Shown here: one piece after another, positions 16,215 through 26,320 of the stretch
How positions within the stretch are numbered: position 1 is the stretch's first letter
Layout: every line of letters begins with the position of its first letter
DNA from: Pseudomonadota bacterium
GTDB taxonomy: Bacteria; Pseudomonadota; Alphaproteobacteria; Rhizobiales; Xanthobacteraceae
Direction: 5' to 3'
Length of the DNA: 64,000 nucleotides
NCBI GenBank assembly: GCA_023422775.1
Contig: JAFAGM010000089.1
Coordinates: forward strand, 56,885-120,884
The notes under the pieces: model-generated
What the model was told of the DNA's origin: nothing
The model's database searches: none
The model's input: the letters and a program-made list of their open reading frames with translations, nothing else
Made by a program: the position numbers and the translations under genes

Positions 16215-16243
16215 CGGCCGGCCGTTCGCCGGTCGTTCCTTTT
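16215..16243 (+). terminator. Hairpin with T-rich tail between dctP and dctQ
   Basis: CGGCCGGC (16215-16222) can pair with GCCGGTCG (16228-16235), allowing one G-T wobble, over a five-base loop, followed by TTCCTTTT. It sits inside the operon, 18 bases after the dctP stop. Such a partial terminator or 3'-stabilising hairpin often raises the amount of the binding protein over the permease; that function here is inferred. Confidence 0.5.
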
Positions 16244-16264
16244 GCGCCACAGGGCGGCGGACGG

Positions 16265-16840
16265 ATGAATATTTTCAATCGGCTCATAACGTTGATATCG
16301 CAAGCGTGCGGGATTTTCGCCGCGACGCTGACAGCGGTCGCGGTGATCATTGTCTGCCAGATGGTGTTCATCCGCTATGTTCTCAATGAGAACACGATCT
16401 GGCAGACCGATTTCGTCACCTACAGCCTGATTGCGGCCACCTTTCTCGGCGCGCCCTACGTGCTATTGACCAAGGGGCACGTGAACGTGGATGTGTTGCC
16501 GATTTATGTGAGCGGCCGGGCGCGCTACTGGCTCGCCATTTGCGCGATCACGGTTTCGCTTGGCTTTTGCCTGTTGATGACGGTGCTCACCTTTCAATTC
16601 TGGCATGAGGCCTACGAGGGCCGCTGGGTGTCCGATACGATGTGGCGGGCGCGGCTGTGGATACCCTACGGCGCAATGCCGGTGGGCCTTGGGATTCTCA
16701 CCCTGCAGTATGTCGCCGATCTGCTCAACCTGCTCACTGGTCGCGAGCCGCCGTTCGGGATCGCGGTGAAGGAGGGCGGCGTCGACGTCAGCCTGCCTGA
16801 AGGCGGGATCGATGTGAATGTTCCGGGAGCCGGCATATGA
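16265..16840 (+). CDS. dctQ: TRAP transporter small permease subunit (DctQ family)
   Basis: The 191-residue protein has four predicted membrane segments (about 15-35, 50-70, 92-112 and 135-155) and the DctQ-type phrase NENTIWQTDFVTY after the first. It forms the small membrane subunit that couples with DctM. The stop overlaps the dctM start by four bases (ATGA). The C-terminus is odd: from about residue 168 it carries two Val-Asp-Val beta-like phrases, GGVDVSLPEGG and GIDVNVPGAG, not part of the usual domain. Confidence 0.9.
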   Translation: MNIFNRLITLISQACGIFAATLTAVAVIIVCQMVFIRYVLNENTIWQTDFVTYSLIAATFLGAPYVLLTKGHVNVDVLPIYVSGRARYWLAICAITVSLGFCLLMTVLTFQFWHEAYEGRWVSDTMWRARLWIPYGAMPVGLGILTLQYVADLLNLLTGREPPFGIAVKEGGVDVSLPEGGIDVNVPGAGI

Positions 16841-18162
16841 GTCCGTCCGTTCAAGGCGCCCTTGTGCTCGTTGCCACGGTGCTGGTGCTGCTGACCGGCG
16901 CGCCGGTGGCCTTCGCGCTCGGCGCCGTGGGCGTCGCGTTCCTGGTGCTGTTCCAGGGCGTCGATTCGCTGCGGGTTGCGGCGGAAACGCTCTATTCGGG
17001 CTTGAATGATTTCACGCTCGTCTCCATTCCGATGTTCATCATGATGGGGGCGGCGATCGGTTCGTCGCCGGCCGGAAAGGATCTCTATATCGCGCTCGAT
17101 CGCTGGCTTTACCGCGTGCCCGGCGGGCTGGTGATTTCCAATATCGGAGCTTGCGCGCTGTTCGCAGCGCTGACCGGCTCATCGCCGGCGACCTGCGCTG
17201 CCATCGGGAAGATGGGCATTCCCGAGATGCGCAAGCGTGGATATCCGGACGAGGTGGCAACCGGGTCGATCTGCGCCGGCGGCACTCTCGGAATCCTGAT
17301 TCCGCCGTCGATCACCTTCATCCTCTACGGCATCGCGACCGAGACCTCCATCGGCCGTCTGTTCCTGGCCGGGGTGCTGCCGGGCTTGCTGCTCACCGGC
17401 CTCTTCATGCTGTGGACGCTGGTCTACATTTGGTACAAGGGCTTCCGTGCTTACGAGGCCGGATTCCGGTTCACCTGGCGGGAGAAGTTTGCATCTATTC
17501 CGAAAGTTGCTCCCTTCCTGGCGATCGTGATCGGGGTGATGTACGTGCTGTACGGCGGCATTGCGACGCCGTCTGAAGCGGCTGGCGTCGGTGCCGCGCT
17601 GTGCGTCCTCATGGCGATCGTAATCTACGGAATGTGGAGCCCGACGGCCTGGTGGCAGATACTGCGCTCGACCACGCGCGAGTCAGTGATGATCCTGATG
17701 ATCATCGCGACCGCCGTGCTGTTCGGCTATATGCTGACCTCGCTCTACATCACCCAGACGCTGGCGCAGGCCATCGCCGACGCGCAGCTCAATCGCTGGG
17801 TGCTGATGGGACTCATCAATGTCTTCCTGCTGGTGTGCGGCTGCTTCATCCCGCCCGCTGGAATCATCCTGATGACCGCGCCGATTCTGCTGCCGATTAT
17901 TACGGCTGCCGGTTTCGACCCGGTCTGGTTTGGCGTCATCGTGACCATCAATATGGAAATTGGGCTCATAACGCCGCCGGTTGGGCTGAACCTGTTCGTG
18001 GTCAACGCCATAGCGCCGGACGTACCCACCAGGACGGTGCTGTGGGGCTCCCTGCCCTATGTCTTCATGATGATTGTCGCTATCATCATCATGTCAATCT
18101 TCCCAGGCATCGCCACGTGGTTGCCCGACCACCTGATGGGTGCTGCTGTCGGGCCCAAGTGA
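16837..18162 (+). CDS. dctM: TRAP transporter large permease subunit (DctM family)
   Basis: The 441-residue membrane protein has about 12 hydrophobic segments and typical DctM phrases: SIPMFIMMGAAIGSS, GSSPATCAAIGKMGIPEM, GGTLGILIPPSI and MEIGLITPPVGLNLFV. It is the ion-coupled translocation subunit, usually sodium-dependent. The start overlaps the dctQ stop, so the two are translationally coupled. It closes the dctPQM operon. The family assignment is secure; the substrate, a carboxylic acid in most cases, is unknown. Confidence 0.94.
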   Translation: MSPSVQGALVLVATVLVLLTGAPVAFALGAVGVAFLVLFQGVDSLRVAAETLYSGLNDFTLVSIPMFIMMGAAIGSSPAGKDLYIALDRWLYRVPGGLVISNIGACALFAALTGSSPATCAAIGKMGIPEMRKRGYPDEVATGSICAGGTLGILIPPSITFILYGIATETSIGRLFLAGVLPGLLLTGLFMLWTLVYIWYKGFRAYEAGFRFTWREKFASIPKVAPFLAIVIGVMYVLYGGIATPSEAAGVGAALCVLMAIVIYGMWSPTAWWQILRSTTRESVMILMIIATAVLFGYMLTSLYITQTLAQAIADAQLNRWVLMGLINVFLLVCGCFIPPAGIILMTAPILLPIITAAGFDPVWFGVIVTINMEIGLITPPVGLNLFVVNAIAPDVPTRTVLWGSLPYVFMMIVAIIIMSIFPGIATWLPDHLMGAAVGPK

Positions 18163-18232
18163 ACGCTTCGTTCTTTGGCCGACTTACTGAAGACCATCGC
18201 CGGGCGCGACCAGCCGTCACCGCGGCCGTGCC

Positions 18233-18532
18233 CTACCTCGTGCGGGCGTGGGCGGCCTGGGCGTTCCAGGCGCTCCAGCTTACGCTGGCGAGGCTTCGAC
18301 GATCAGTCGTGAGCGGCCGCCGGGTCTGCCGCTCATAGGCAGCGACGATGTGCTGGGACTGCCGGATCTTCTGCTGCAGTTCGGCGATCGCTTTCTGCGT
18401 CTTGCCGGTCGCAGCCGATTGCGCCGGCTGGCCCATCGTGAACCTGTTGGTCTCGCAAGTCCTCAAGGTCTCGCGAAGCTTCCTGAGCTGGGCGCGGTGC
18501 CACGCAATGGCGCTGTCGCTGTCTACCGGCAT
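18233..18532 (-). CDS. Small conserved hypothetical protein, helical
   Basis: A 99-residue protein with an N-terminal helical half (WHRAQLRKLRETLRTCETNR; AIAELQQKIRQSQHIVAAYE) that looks like a short coiled coil, and an Arg/Ser-rich tail. No signal peptide or known domain. It lies convergent to the TRAP operon with 70 bases between. Function unknown; the helical pattern, and codon use like the neighbours, support a real gene. Confidence 0.6.
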   Translation of the reverse strand: MPVDSDSAIAWHRAQLRKLRETLRTCETNRFTMGQPAQSAATGKTQKAIAELQQKIRQSQHIVAAYERQTRRPLTTDRRSLASVSWSAWNAQAAHARTR

Positions 18533-18802
18533 GCTAACCCTCCTGATTCGCTGCCGAATCTAGCACGCATGGGGCAAGTTGGGCCAAGCCCCGCCGCTTC
18601 AGGGTGTCGCGAGGGGATCATCGCCGGATGCCGCCGGTTCCACGAAGCTCTTCGACTGTCCCCGATTTCGACCCCGTTTTGCCACCGAAGCGACCGCGGC
18701 CGAGCTTTCAAACAACAAACTTGCGTGGCGATCTGTGACGAGCGCGGTCCCTTTTATCATCCCGGCGGAGCTGAACCTTCGCCTGGCGCAATGGAGCGTG
18801 CG

Positions 18803-19000
18803 ATGAGCGAAGTTGAATTCGACCAGATGATCGATGCCGTGCGCAAGGAAATCGCGCTGCCTCCGGTCGAGGGCGCATTGGCCGCTTTGAGGGTGGTCGA
18901 TGGGGCGAAGTCCATCGATCGGGATCGGCCGGCGAGGCGTCGCGTAACTTCCACGATCCGGATTCGTCGCGTGGGCGAGGGGCAGAAGCGCTACAGGTGA
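18803..19000 (+). CDS. Small hypothetical protein
   Basis: A 65-residue product opening MSEVEFDQMIDAVRKEIALP, acidic and helical first, then basic with Arg-rich beta-like segments (RRRVTSTIRIRRVGEG). No recognised domain. The ATG at 18803 follows GGAGCGTGCG; an in-frame ATG at 18791 is the alternative. It is followed five bases later by the next small gene, so the two are probably one transcript. Confidence 0.5.
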   Translation: MSEVEFDQMIDAVRKEIALPPVEGALAALRVVDGAKSIDRDRPARRRVTSTIRIRRVGEGQKRYR

Positions 19001-19004
19001 CCAG

Positions 19005-19256
19005 ATGGAGAAGTCGGTCTTCGAAGTCGTAAAGGCGCCGCTCGGCTGGTCGGTTTTCGCCGACAACGTCAAGATCGGCGGCGTTTATGATTCGCGAGGC
19101 GCCGCCCTGGAAGCCGCCGCGCTGGCCGCATCCTACACTGTCAGCGACGGCGGAGGCGTTCAGATCATCGTGCCGGGCGCCGAAGAAGAACGACCGCGAT
19201 GGGGAATGGCGTTCGACGTGGCGACGGCCGTCCTGCCGTCAAAGGCCGCGCGCTAG
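19005..19256 (+). CDS. Small conserved hypothetical protein (DUF2188-like)
   Basis: The 83-residue product has a compact alpha/beta pattern: GWSVFADNVKIGGVYDSRGA followed by an Ala-rich helix and a strand ending VQIIVPG. This is reminiscent of DUF2188-like proteins that carry a short repeat of strand-helix-strand; the match is by eye and weak. It lies five bases after the previous small gene. Cytoplasmic, function unknown. Confidence 0.55.
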   Translation: MEKSVFEVVKAPLGWSVFADNVKIGGVYDSRGAALEAAALAASYTVSDGGGVQIIVPGAEEERPRWGMAFDVATAVLPSKAAR

Positions 19257-19493
19257 CGATCGTCTGAAGCGGTATCCGGCCTGCGCGACTCAGCGCGGTA
19301 AAGCCTGCATGAATGCGTTCGTTCGATTTTGACCGACTGCCTCCACTCCATGGGAGGAATTGCCAACTAGCGTGCGCATGTCCGCGCAGACACGAGCCAT
19401 GCGCGGATCGACACTGGCCGCCGTCGGTTCTCCGCCGGCGGCCTTTTCATTTGTGATTGTGCGAGACCTTGCCGGTTCGCCGGCGGCATCATC

Positions 19494-20054
19494 TCAATTG
19501 TCGAACGGCGACACCGCGGGACTGCCAACGCGCATCCGCTTGATGCGGCGCACCGCCATCGGCGTACCATCGGATTGATACTGCAATTCGTAACTCCTGC
19601 CGTTCCTGTCGACGGCGGTGCAGGAAATGCTGGTAAGCTCCAGCGTCACGAAATTCCCGACCTGCCTGCAGAGGCCGGTGGCCGGTTCGATCGACGGCAC
19701 CGGCAGGCCATCGGCCTTCGGGCGGTCCTTGGATTTCAGCAGCATCCGGTCGATCGGCAGTTCGTAGACGTTGGCGTCTGGCCTTCGCCCGTTGTCGCCG
19801 GAAAACGTGATGATATGGCTGTCGTCCTTGGGGTCATTGATCGCGACCGTGAAATTCGCCCTGCCTTCCTCGGTCTGGAAGAAAGCGACCGCCCGGCAGG
19901 GGAGATCCCGCCCGGCGACCTTGAGCGTCCTGCACTTGCCGGACATCATCGCGAAGATGATGGTATCGGGCTCCTGCCGCTGAAGTTCATCCGAGGCAAA
20001 GCACGGCATCGCGGTGAGAAGGGTGGCAAGGATTAGGGCCGGGCGCATGGTCAT
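19494..20054 (-). CDS. Exported hypothetical protein
   Basis: The protein (186 residues from the ATG at 20054) has a signal peptide (MTMRPALILATLLTAMPCFA, cut near residue 20) and a globular domain of about 165 residues with four Cys (GKCRTL, LPCRAV, GLCRQV, ISCTAV) that could form two disulfides in the periplasm. No known domain recognised. Longer in-frame starts reach to 20156 but precede the signal peptide and were rejected. It stands alone on this strand; the 302 bases upstream hold the Lrp remnant. Confidence 0.7.
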   Translation of the reverse strand: MTMRPALILATLLTAMPCFASDELQRQEPDTIIFAMMSGKCRTLKVAGRDLPCRAVAFFQTEEGRANFTVAINDPKDDSHIITFSGDNGRRPDANVYELPIDRMLLKSKDRPKADGLPVPSIEPATGLCRQVGNFVTLELTSISCTAVDRNGRSYELQYQSDGTPMAVRRIKRMRVGSPAVSPFDN

Positions 20055-20116
20055 GCTCGGTTGATAGGACATCGTGCGCTGTGTGACCAGAGTCTCGCAA
20101 GGTTCCGGTGCGAGCA

Positions 20117-20272
20117 TCAGGACAAGAGTACGCCGGTTTTGTGGTGAGGAACGCAATCAGAAATCGAGCGGCGCCGACTACCAGTTGCAGCGCTGACGCC
20201 GACCATTTCGGCCACCTCCGCATTGGTCAGCCGGCCGCTATTCTGCAGCAAACGCAACATCTTGAGCTCAAG
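20117..20272 (-). pseudogene. Lrp/AsnC-family regulator remnant
   Basis: The frame contains LELKMLRLLQNSGRLTNAEV followed by AEMVGVSAATGSRR, which matches the N-terminal helix-turn-helix of Lrp/AsnC regulators (normally near LDxxIL..L..dGR.tn.eLA..vglS). After the helix-turn-helix the text degenerates and stops; the ligand-binding RAM domain is absent, and family members are about 150 residues. The upstream residues do not look like protein. It is the main content of the 302-base gap between recQ and the exported hypothetical gene. Confidence 0.65.
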
Positions 20273-20356
20273 GCAAGCGCATATGAGGCCCAAGGTGCAG
20301 CGACATCGGCACTGTGCTCCATCTCCCCGCAAGAGTGGGCTGAGGGAGAAACGCCC

Positions 20357-22212
<1,856 letters not shown>

Positions 22213-22213
<1 letters not shown>

Positions 22214-23589
22214 TACTGATAGCTCGCCACGATATCGGACACCGCGCGTTCAAGCTGTTTCGCGGTGGCGCATTGGCGGACGACGGTGCAGAAGGTCGAA
22301 TAGCGCGGCATCTCGGAATCGCCCCAGCCCCAGGCCATCCGCCCTTCGGGGTTGAGCCACACCAGCCGCTTCGACCGCTCGGCGATGCGGCGCAGGATGT
22401 CGGCGCGGGGATCGAGGTTGTTGCTGCGGGCGTCGCCGAGCACGATCACGGTCGTTTGCGGCGTGATCGCGCTCATCCAGCCGTGCTCGAAATCGTCGAA
22501 GGAGTTGCCGTAATCGGACGAGCCGAAGCCGACCTTGGACATGATCTCCGCCATCGCCTCTTCCGGTGACTTCTTTTCGAGGATGTCGCTGACCTCGATC
22601 AAATGGCCGGAGAACGCGAACGAGCGGACGTCGTCGACGACCTCATGCAGGCTGTGGATCAGAAGCAGGAAGAAATCGGAAACGCGCGCCACCGAACCCG
22701 AGACGTCGCAGAGCGCGACGATCTTCGGCCTGTCGCGGTGCCGCCGCTTCCATGCAGTGAGAAACGGCACGCCGCCCCATGCCGCATTGCGCCGGATGGT
22801 GCGGCGCACGTCGAGATGGCCGCGGCGCTGGCGCTTGCGCGGCTTGGAGTAGCGCTCGCGCAGGCGGCGCGCGATCTGCCGGATCAGGCGCCGCATCTGT
22901 TCGACCTGCCGCGGTTCGATCCGCGACAGTGGCGCGTTGGCCAGAATTTCGTTGCGCAGGTTTTCGGCTTCCTCGCGCCCGTAGAGCAGCAACGCCTGCG
23001 AGACGGTTTCGCGCACCGTGCCGCGCAACCCGTCCAGCGCGTTGGTCAGCCGTTCTGCCAGCCCCGGATTGGTCGCTGTCAGATTGTCGAGGTCGTCGCG
23101 CAAGCGCTGGATCCCCATCTGGTCGAGGATGCGCCCGGAGAAGATGCCGCGCTGGGTGAAATAACGGATGTCGGACAGCGAGGCGGCGCTCGCCGCGTTG
23201 GCGATGGCGGCCGAAATCTGGTTGCGGTCCTGCGCCAGCAGCATCTGCGCGAGTTGACCAAGCCCTTCGGCCTGCTCGTCGCCGCCACTGGCGTCATCGG
23301 ACGAATCGGATGAGGGGCCGGATCCCGATTGGTCCTGCTCGTCGCTCTTGTCGTCTTCGGGCGGAGCCTGCGGCTCGGGTTGATCGAAGAACAGGTCGAA
23401 GCAGTCGCCGAGCGCCTTCTTCTCATCCTGTGTCTTGGCCAGCGTCAGCAGGAATGTATCCCGCAGCACCGCCCGGTCGGTGAAGCCGACCCTGGACACG
23501 GCGCGCATCGCGTCGATGCTTTCGGCCGGCGAGAGTCTCACTCCCGCGCCCCGCGCCGCACGAAAGAAGCGATGCAGGTTCTCTCTCAT
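22213..23589 (-). CDS. CoxE-like von Willebrand factor A domain protein
   Basis: The 458-residue cytoplasmic protein has a helical N-terminal region (FFRAARGAGVRLSPAESIDA), an acidic Ser/Asp-rich linker (about residues 80-120) and a C-terminal VWA domain with a complete MIDAS motif DVSGS (in KIVALCDVSGSVARVSD). CoxE-type VWA proteins work with MoxR ATPases as chaperone or metal-insertion pairs, and the MoxR gene lies eight bases upstream. The ATG at 23589 was chosen over a longer form because MRENLHRFFRAARGAG is the typical start. The client is unknown; no CO dehydrogenase genes are present. Confidence 0.88.
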
Positions 23590-23596
23590 CCCGGTG

Positions 23597-24544
23597 TCAC
23601 CCGAAGACGTTCTGACGCGAGACCTTGGCAATGAAGGTGGAAACCTGGGGCGTCGCCGCCTCGATGTCCGCCTCGTACTTCAGGAGAACGTTCAGCGTAT
23701 CCTTGACCACCTCGTGACCGAGCTCCGGCGCCTGCAGCAGCACCAGCACGCGCGCCCAGTCGATGGTCTCGCTGACCGACGGCAGCTTCTTCAAATCGAG
23801 CGTGCGGATTTCGTGGATGAAGCCCACCATCTGCCGGCGCAGGTTTTGCGAAATTCCAGGCACCCGGCTTTCGACGATCCGCTCCTCCAGCTTCTGTTCG
23901 GGGAATCCGATATGAAGATGCAGGCAGCGCCGCTTCAGCGCGTCGCCGAGATCGCGTTCGCTATTCGAGGTCAGGATCACCGTCGGCGGCGCGACGGCCA
24001 CGACGGTTCCAAGTTCCGGAATGGTCACCTGGAAATCGCTGAGGATTTCCAGCAGCAGCGATTCGAACTCGGCGTCCGACTTGTCGATTTCGTCGATCAG
24101 CAGCACGCAGCCGGCGGGCTGTTCCAGCGCCTGCAGCAGCGGCCGCGGCTCGACGAATTCCTTGGAGAAGAACACGTCGCCGAAATCGTGCAACTGGTTC
24201 AGCGCCGCCTCGAGCGTCGGCGCGCCGCCCAGCACTTCGCCGAGCTTGTCCTTGAGGATCTGCGTGTACAGGAGCTGCTTGGCGTATTTCCACTCGTAGA
24301 GTGCCTTGGCCTCGTCGAGCCCCTCGTAGCACTGCAGGCGGATCATCTTCATGCCGCGCCATGCGGCGATTGCCTTCGCAAGCTCGGTCTTGCCGACGCC
24401 GGCCGGTCCTTCGACCAGGATAGGTTTCTCTATTTGCTGCGCCAGGTAGACCGCGGTCGCGATCTGGCGGCTCGCAATATAGCCTTGCGCCGCAAGACCG
24501 CTTTCCACTGCCTCGATAGAGGCCAACGGCCGATTTTCAGCCAC
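23597..24544 (-). CDS. MoxR-family AAA+ ATPase
   Basis: The 315-residue protein has Walker A GPAGVGKT (46-53), Walker B VLLIDEIDKSD (about 150-160), sensor 1 TSNSERDL and the MoxR phrase LLLEILSDFQVTIPE. It opens with the block GYIASRQIATAVYLA. MoxR ATPases remodel client proteins together with a VWA partner, here the gene directly downstream. Length is normal for the CoxD/APE2220 subgroups. First gene of a probable moxR-VWA-recQ operon; a 107-base spacer precedes it after the HAD gene. Confidence 0.92.
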   Translation of the reverse strand: MAENRPLASIEAVESGLAAQGYIASRQIATAVYLAQQIEKPILVEGPAGVGKTELAKAIAAWRGMKMIRLQCYEGLDEAKALYEWKYAKQLLYTQILKDKLGEVLGGAPTLEAALNQLHDFGDVFFSKEFVEPRPLLQALEQPAGCVLLIDEIDKSDAEFESLLLEILSDFQVTIPELGTVVAVAPPTVILTSNSERDLGDALKRRCLHLHIGFPEQKLEERIVESRVPGISQNLRRQMVGFIHEIRTLDLKKLPSVSETIDWARVLVLLQAPELGHEVVKDTLNVLLKYEADIEAATPQVSTFIAKVSRQNVFG

Positions 24545-24651
24545 GGGGTTTCAACTCCGAATTCGGTGATTTCGGAATGTTCTGCCTGCGTTCCCGGCAA
24601 AGAACAAGCGCCGTTTGGGCATAAGGCGCGCGCAAATTTGGCTTTTTCCGC

Positions 24652-25284
24652 CTAGCGCAATGTCAGCCCGGTTGCCGCTTCCAGCTCTGTGATCGCCTGC
24701 GCGGCGTTGAGCACCTTGATCGTGGTCATGCCCATCTCACGCGCGGGTTTCAGGTTGACGCCGAGGTCGTCGAGATAGACGCAGTTCTTCGGGTTCACCT
24801 TCAGTGTCTCGACCATCATCTGGTAGATGCGCGGGTCGGGCTTTCGCAGGCCGATCTTCGCCGATTCGATAACGTAGTCGAACAGCACCATCACTTCGGC
24901 GACATAGAGCGAACGGCCGCCGTGGCTGCCGATGGCGTTGGCGGGCAGGTTGTTGGTGATGCAGCCGGTCTTGAATTGCGCCTTCACGCGCTTCAGCGCC
25001 TCGACCATTTCGGGCCGCAGGTCGCCCGAGAGCAGCGGGAGCACGTCCTTGCCGCGAACTTCGGCGCCCAGCGCGCGGGATTCGGTCGCGAACAGCTCGT
25101 CGAAGGCGTGGATGTCGACCTCGGCGCGCTCGAATTTCGCCCAGGCGTTTTCCAGGTGGTTGGCGGCATTGGTGCGCCGGATGATGTCGGCGGGCAGCCC
25201 GCGCTCGGTCTCGAACCGCGCAAACGCCTCGAACGGCGAGGTGGTCAGCACCCCGCCGAAATCCCAGATTACCGCTTCGACCAT
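24652..25284 (-). CDS. HAD-IA family hydrolase (ACAD10/epoxide hydrolase N-domain-like)
   Basis: A 210-residue HAD phosphatase-fold protein. It begins MVEAVIWDFGGVLTTSP, in which the nucleophile Asp8 is present but the second Asp of the DxD motif is Gly, as in soluble epoxide hydrolase N-domains and ACAD10-type HAD domains. Motif II is CITNN, motif III Lys lies in GLRKPDP, and motif IV is YLDDLGVNL. It probably dephosphorylates a small metabolite or is weakly active; the substrate is unknown. It precedes the moxR gene by 107 bases on the same strand and is divergent from the S1 protease. Confidence 0.85.
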   Translation of the reverse strand: MVEAVIWDFGGVLTTSPFEAFARFETERGLPADIIRRTNAANHLENAWAKFERAEVDIHAFDELFATESRALGAEVRGKDVLPLLSGDLRPEMVEALKRVKAQFKTGCITNNLPANAIGSHGGRSLYVAEVMVLFDYVIESAKIGLRKPDPRIYQMMVETLKVNPKNCVYLDDLGVNLKPAREMGMTTIKVLNAAQAITELEAATGLTLR

Positions 25285-25396
25285 CGTTCCCTGCCTGAAT
25301 GAAATATGTCGGGGCAGCGGCTAACACGGAATGTGCGTCCGAACCAGCCCGATCCGCCGCTTGGCGATATGCACGGCGCGGGCTATTGCTGCCGCG

Positions 25397-26158
25397 ATGA
25401 AGATCCTGCATCGCCTCATCGCCGGCCTTTCGCTGCTGCTGTCCGTGCCCGCCCACGCCATCGTTGGCGGCGGCGCGCCGCAGGCCGACGGCGTTGCGCG
25501 CTCGGTCGTCACCATCGTCGGTTCACGCGGCAATTTCTGCACCGGAGCGCTGATTGCGCCAAACCTGGTGCTGACGGCGGCGCACTGCGTGCCGACTGGC
25601 GCCGAATACAGGATCGTCGAATACGGGCCGGACCGGCAGCCGAAATTGCAGGACGTCAAACGGGTCGCGATCCATCCCGGCTTCAACATGCAGGCCATGT
25701 CGGGTCATCGCGCGACGGCCGATGTCGCGCTGCTGCAATTGGGTACGTCCGCCAGGGGCAAGACGCCATCGGTACTCGGCCAGCCCAACATCCCGATCAG
25801 TGTCGGCAGCCGCTTCACCATTGCCGGCATCGGCGTCACCGTGCGCGGCGACGGCAAGAGCGGCGGCACGATCCGCGTCGCCGCGCTGGTCGCAACCGGC
25901 AGGCCCGGCACACTGCAAATCCGTCTGGTCGATCCCGTGGCTCAGGGCAAGCGCGAAGGGTTGGGGGCCTGCACCGGAGATTCCGGCGGGCCTGTTTTCG
26001 AGGACAAGGAGGGCGGATCCGTCATCGTCGGCGTCGTGAGCTGGTCGACCGGGCCGAACGGCAGCGCCGGCTGTGGCGGCATGACGGGGGTTACGCCGCT
26101 GACGCTTTATCGGGATTGGATATTGCAGACCGCGCGGCAGTGGGGTGCGGGGTTGTAG
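25397..26158 (+). CDS. Secreted S1-family serine protease
   Basis: The 253-residue product has a signal peptide ending PAHA (residue 21) directly followed by IVGG, the mature N-terminus of chymotrypsin-like enzymes. The triad is complete: His63 in TAAHC, Asp109 in ADVALLQL, Ser196 in GDSGGP. Cys pairs typical of the fold are visible (FCTG with AHC; ACTG with GCGG). The residue six before the Ser, which sets specificity in this fold, is Gly190, not Asp, so trypsin-like cleavage after Lys/Arg is unlikely. Start at the ATG 25397; earlier in-frame codons precede the signal peptide. Acts outside the cytoplasmic membrane. Confidence 0.92.
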   Translation: MKILHRLIAGLSLLLSVPAHAIVGGGAPQADGVARSVVTIVGSRGNFCTGALIAPNLVLTAAHCVPTGAEYRIVEYGPDRQPKLQDVKRVAIHPGFNMQAMSGHRATADVALLQLGTSARGKTPSVLGQPNIPISVGSRFTIAGIGVTVRGDGKSGGTIRVAALVATGRPGTLQIRLVDPVAQGKREGLGACTGDSGGPVFEDKEGGSVIVGVVSWSTGPNGSAGCGGMTGVTPLTLYRDWILQTARQWGAGL

Positions 26159-26180
26159 CTTCCGTCACCTCGCAATCCTT

Positions 26181-26299
26181 CGTCGTCCCCGCGAACGCGG
26201 GGACCCATACGCCGCGGCCTATCGATGAGACGATGGAGCTAGTTGTCTTTGTAACAATGACCGACGGTGGTTATGGGTCCCTGCTTTCGCAGGGACGAC
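26181..26299. repeat. Dispersed palindromic repeat, CGTCGTCCC family
   Basis: Opens CGTCGTCCCCGCGAACGCGG and closes with CTTTCGCAGGGACGACA, forming an imperfect long-range inverted repeat. The middle carries CGCCGCGG, TCGATGAGACGATGG and GTAACAATGA stretches. It occupies the gap between two convergent genes (protease and acyl-CoA synthetase). Related copies lie at 32721-32817, 49094-49121 and the window end. A possible bidirectional transcription stop or protein-binding site; function inferred only. Confidence 0.7.
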
Positions 26300-26320
26300 A
26301 ATGACCATTGAATCAGTCGC

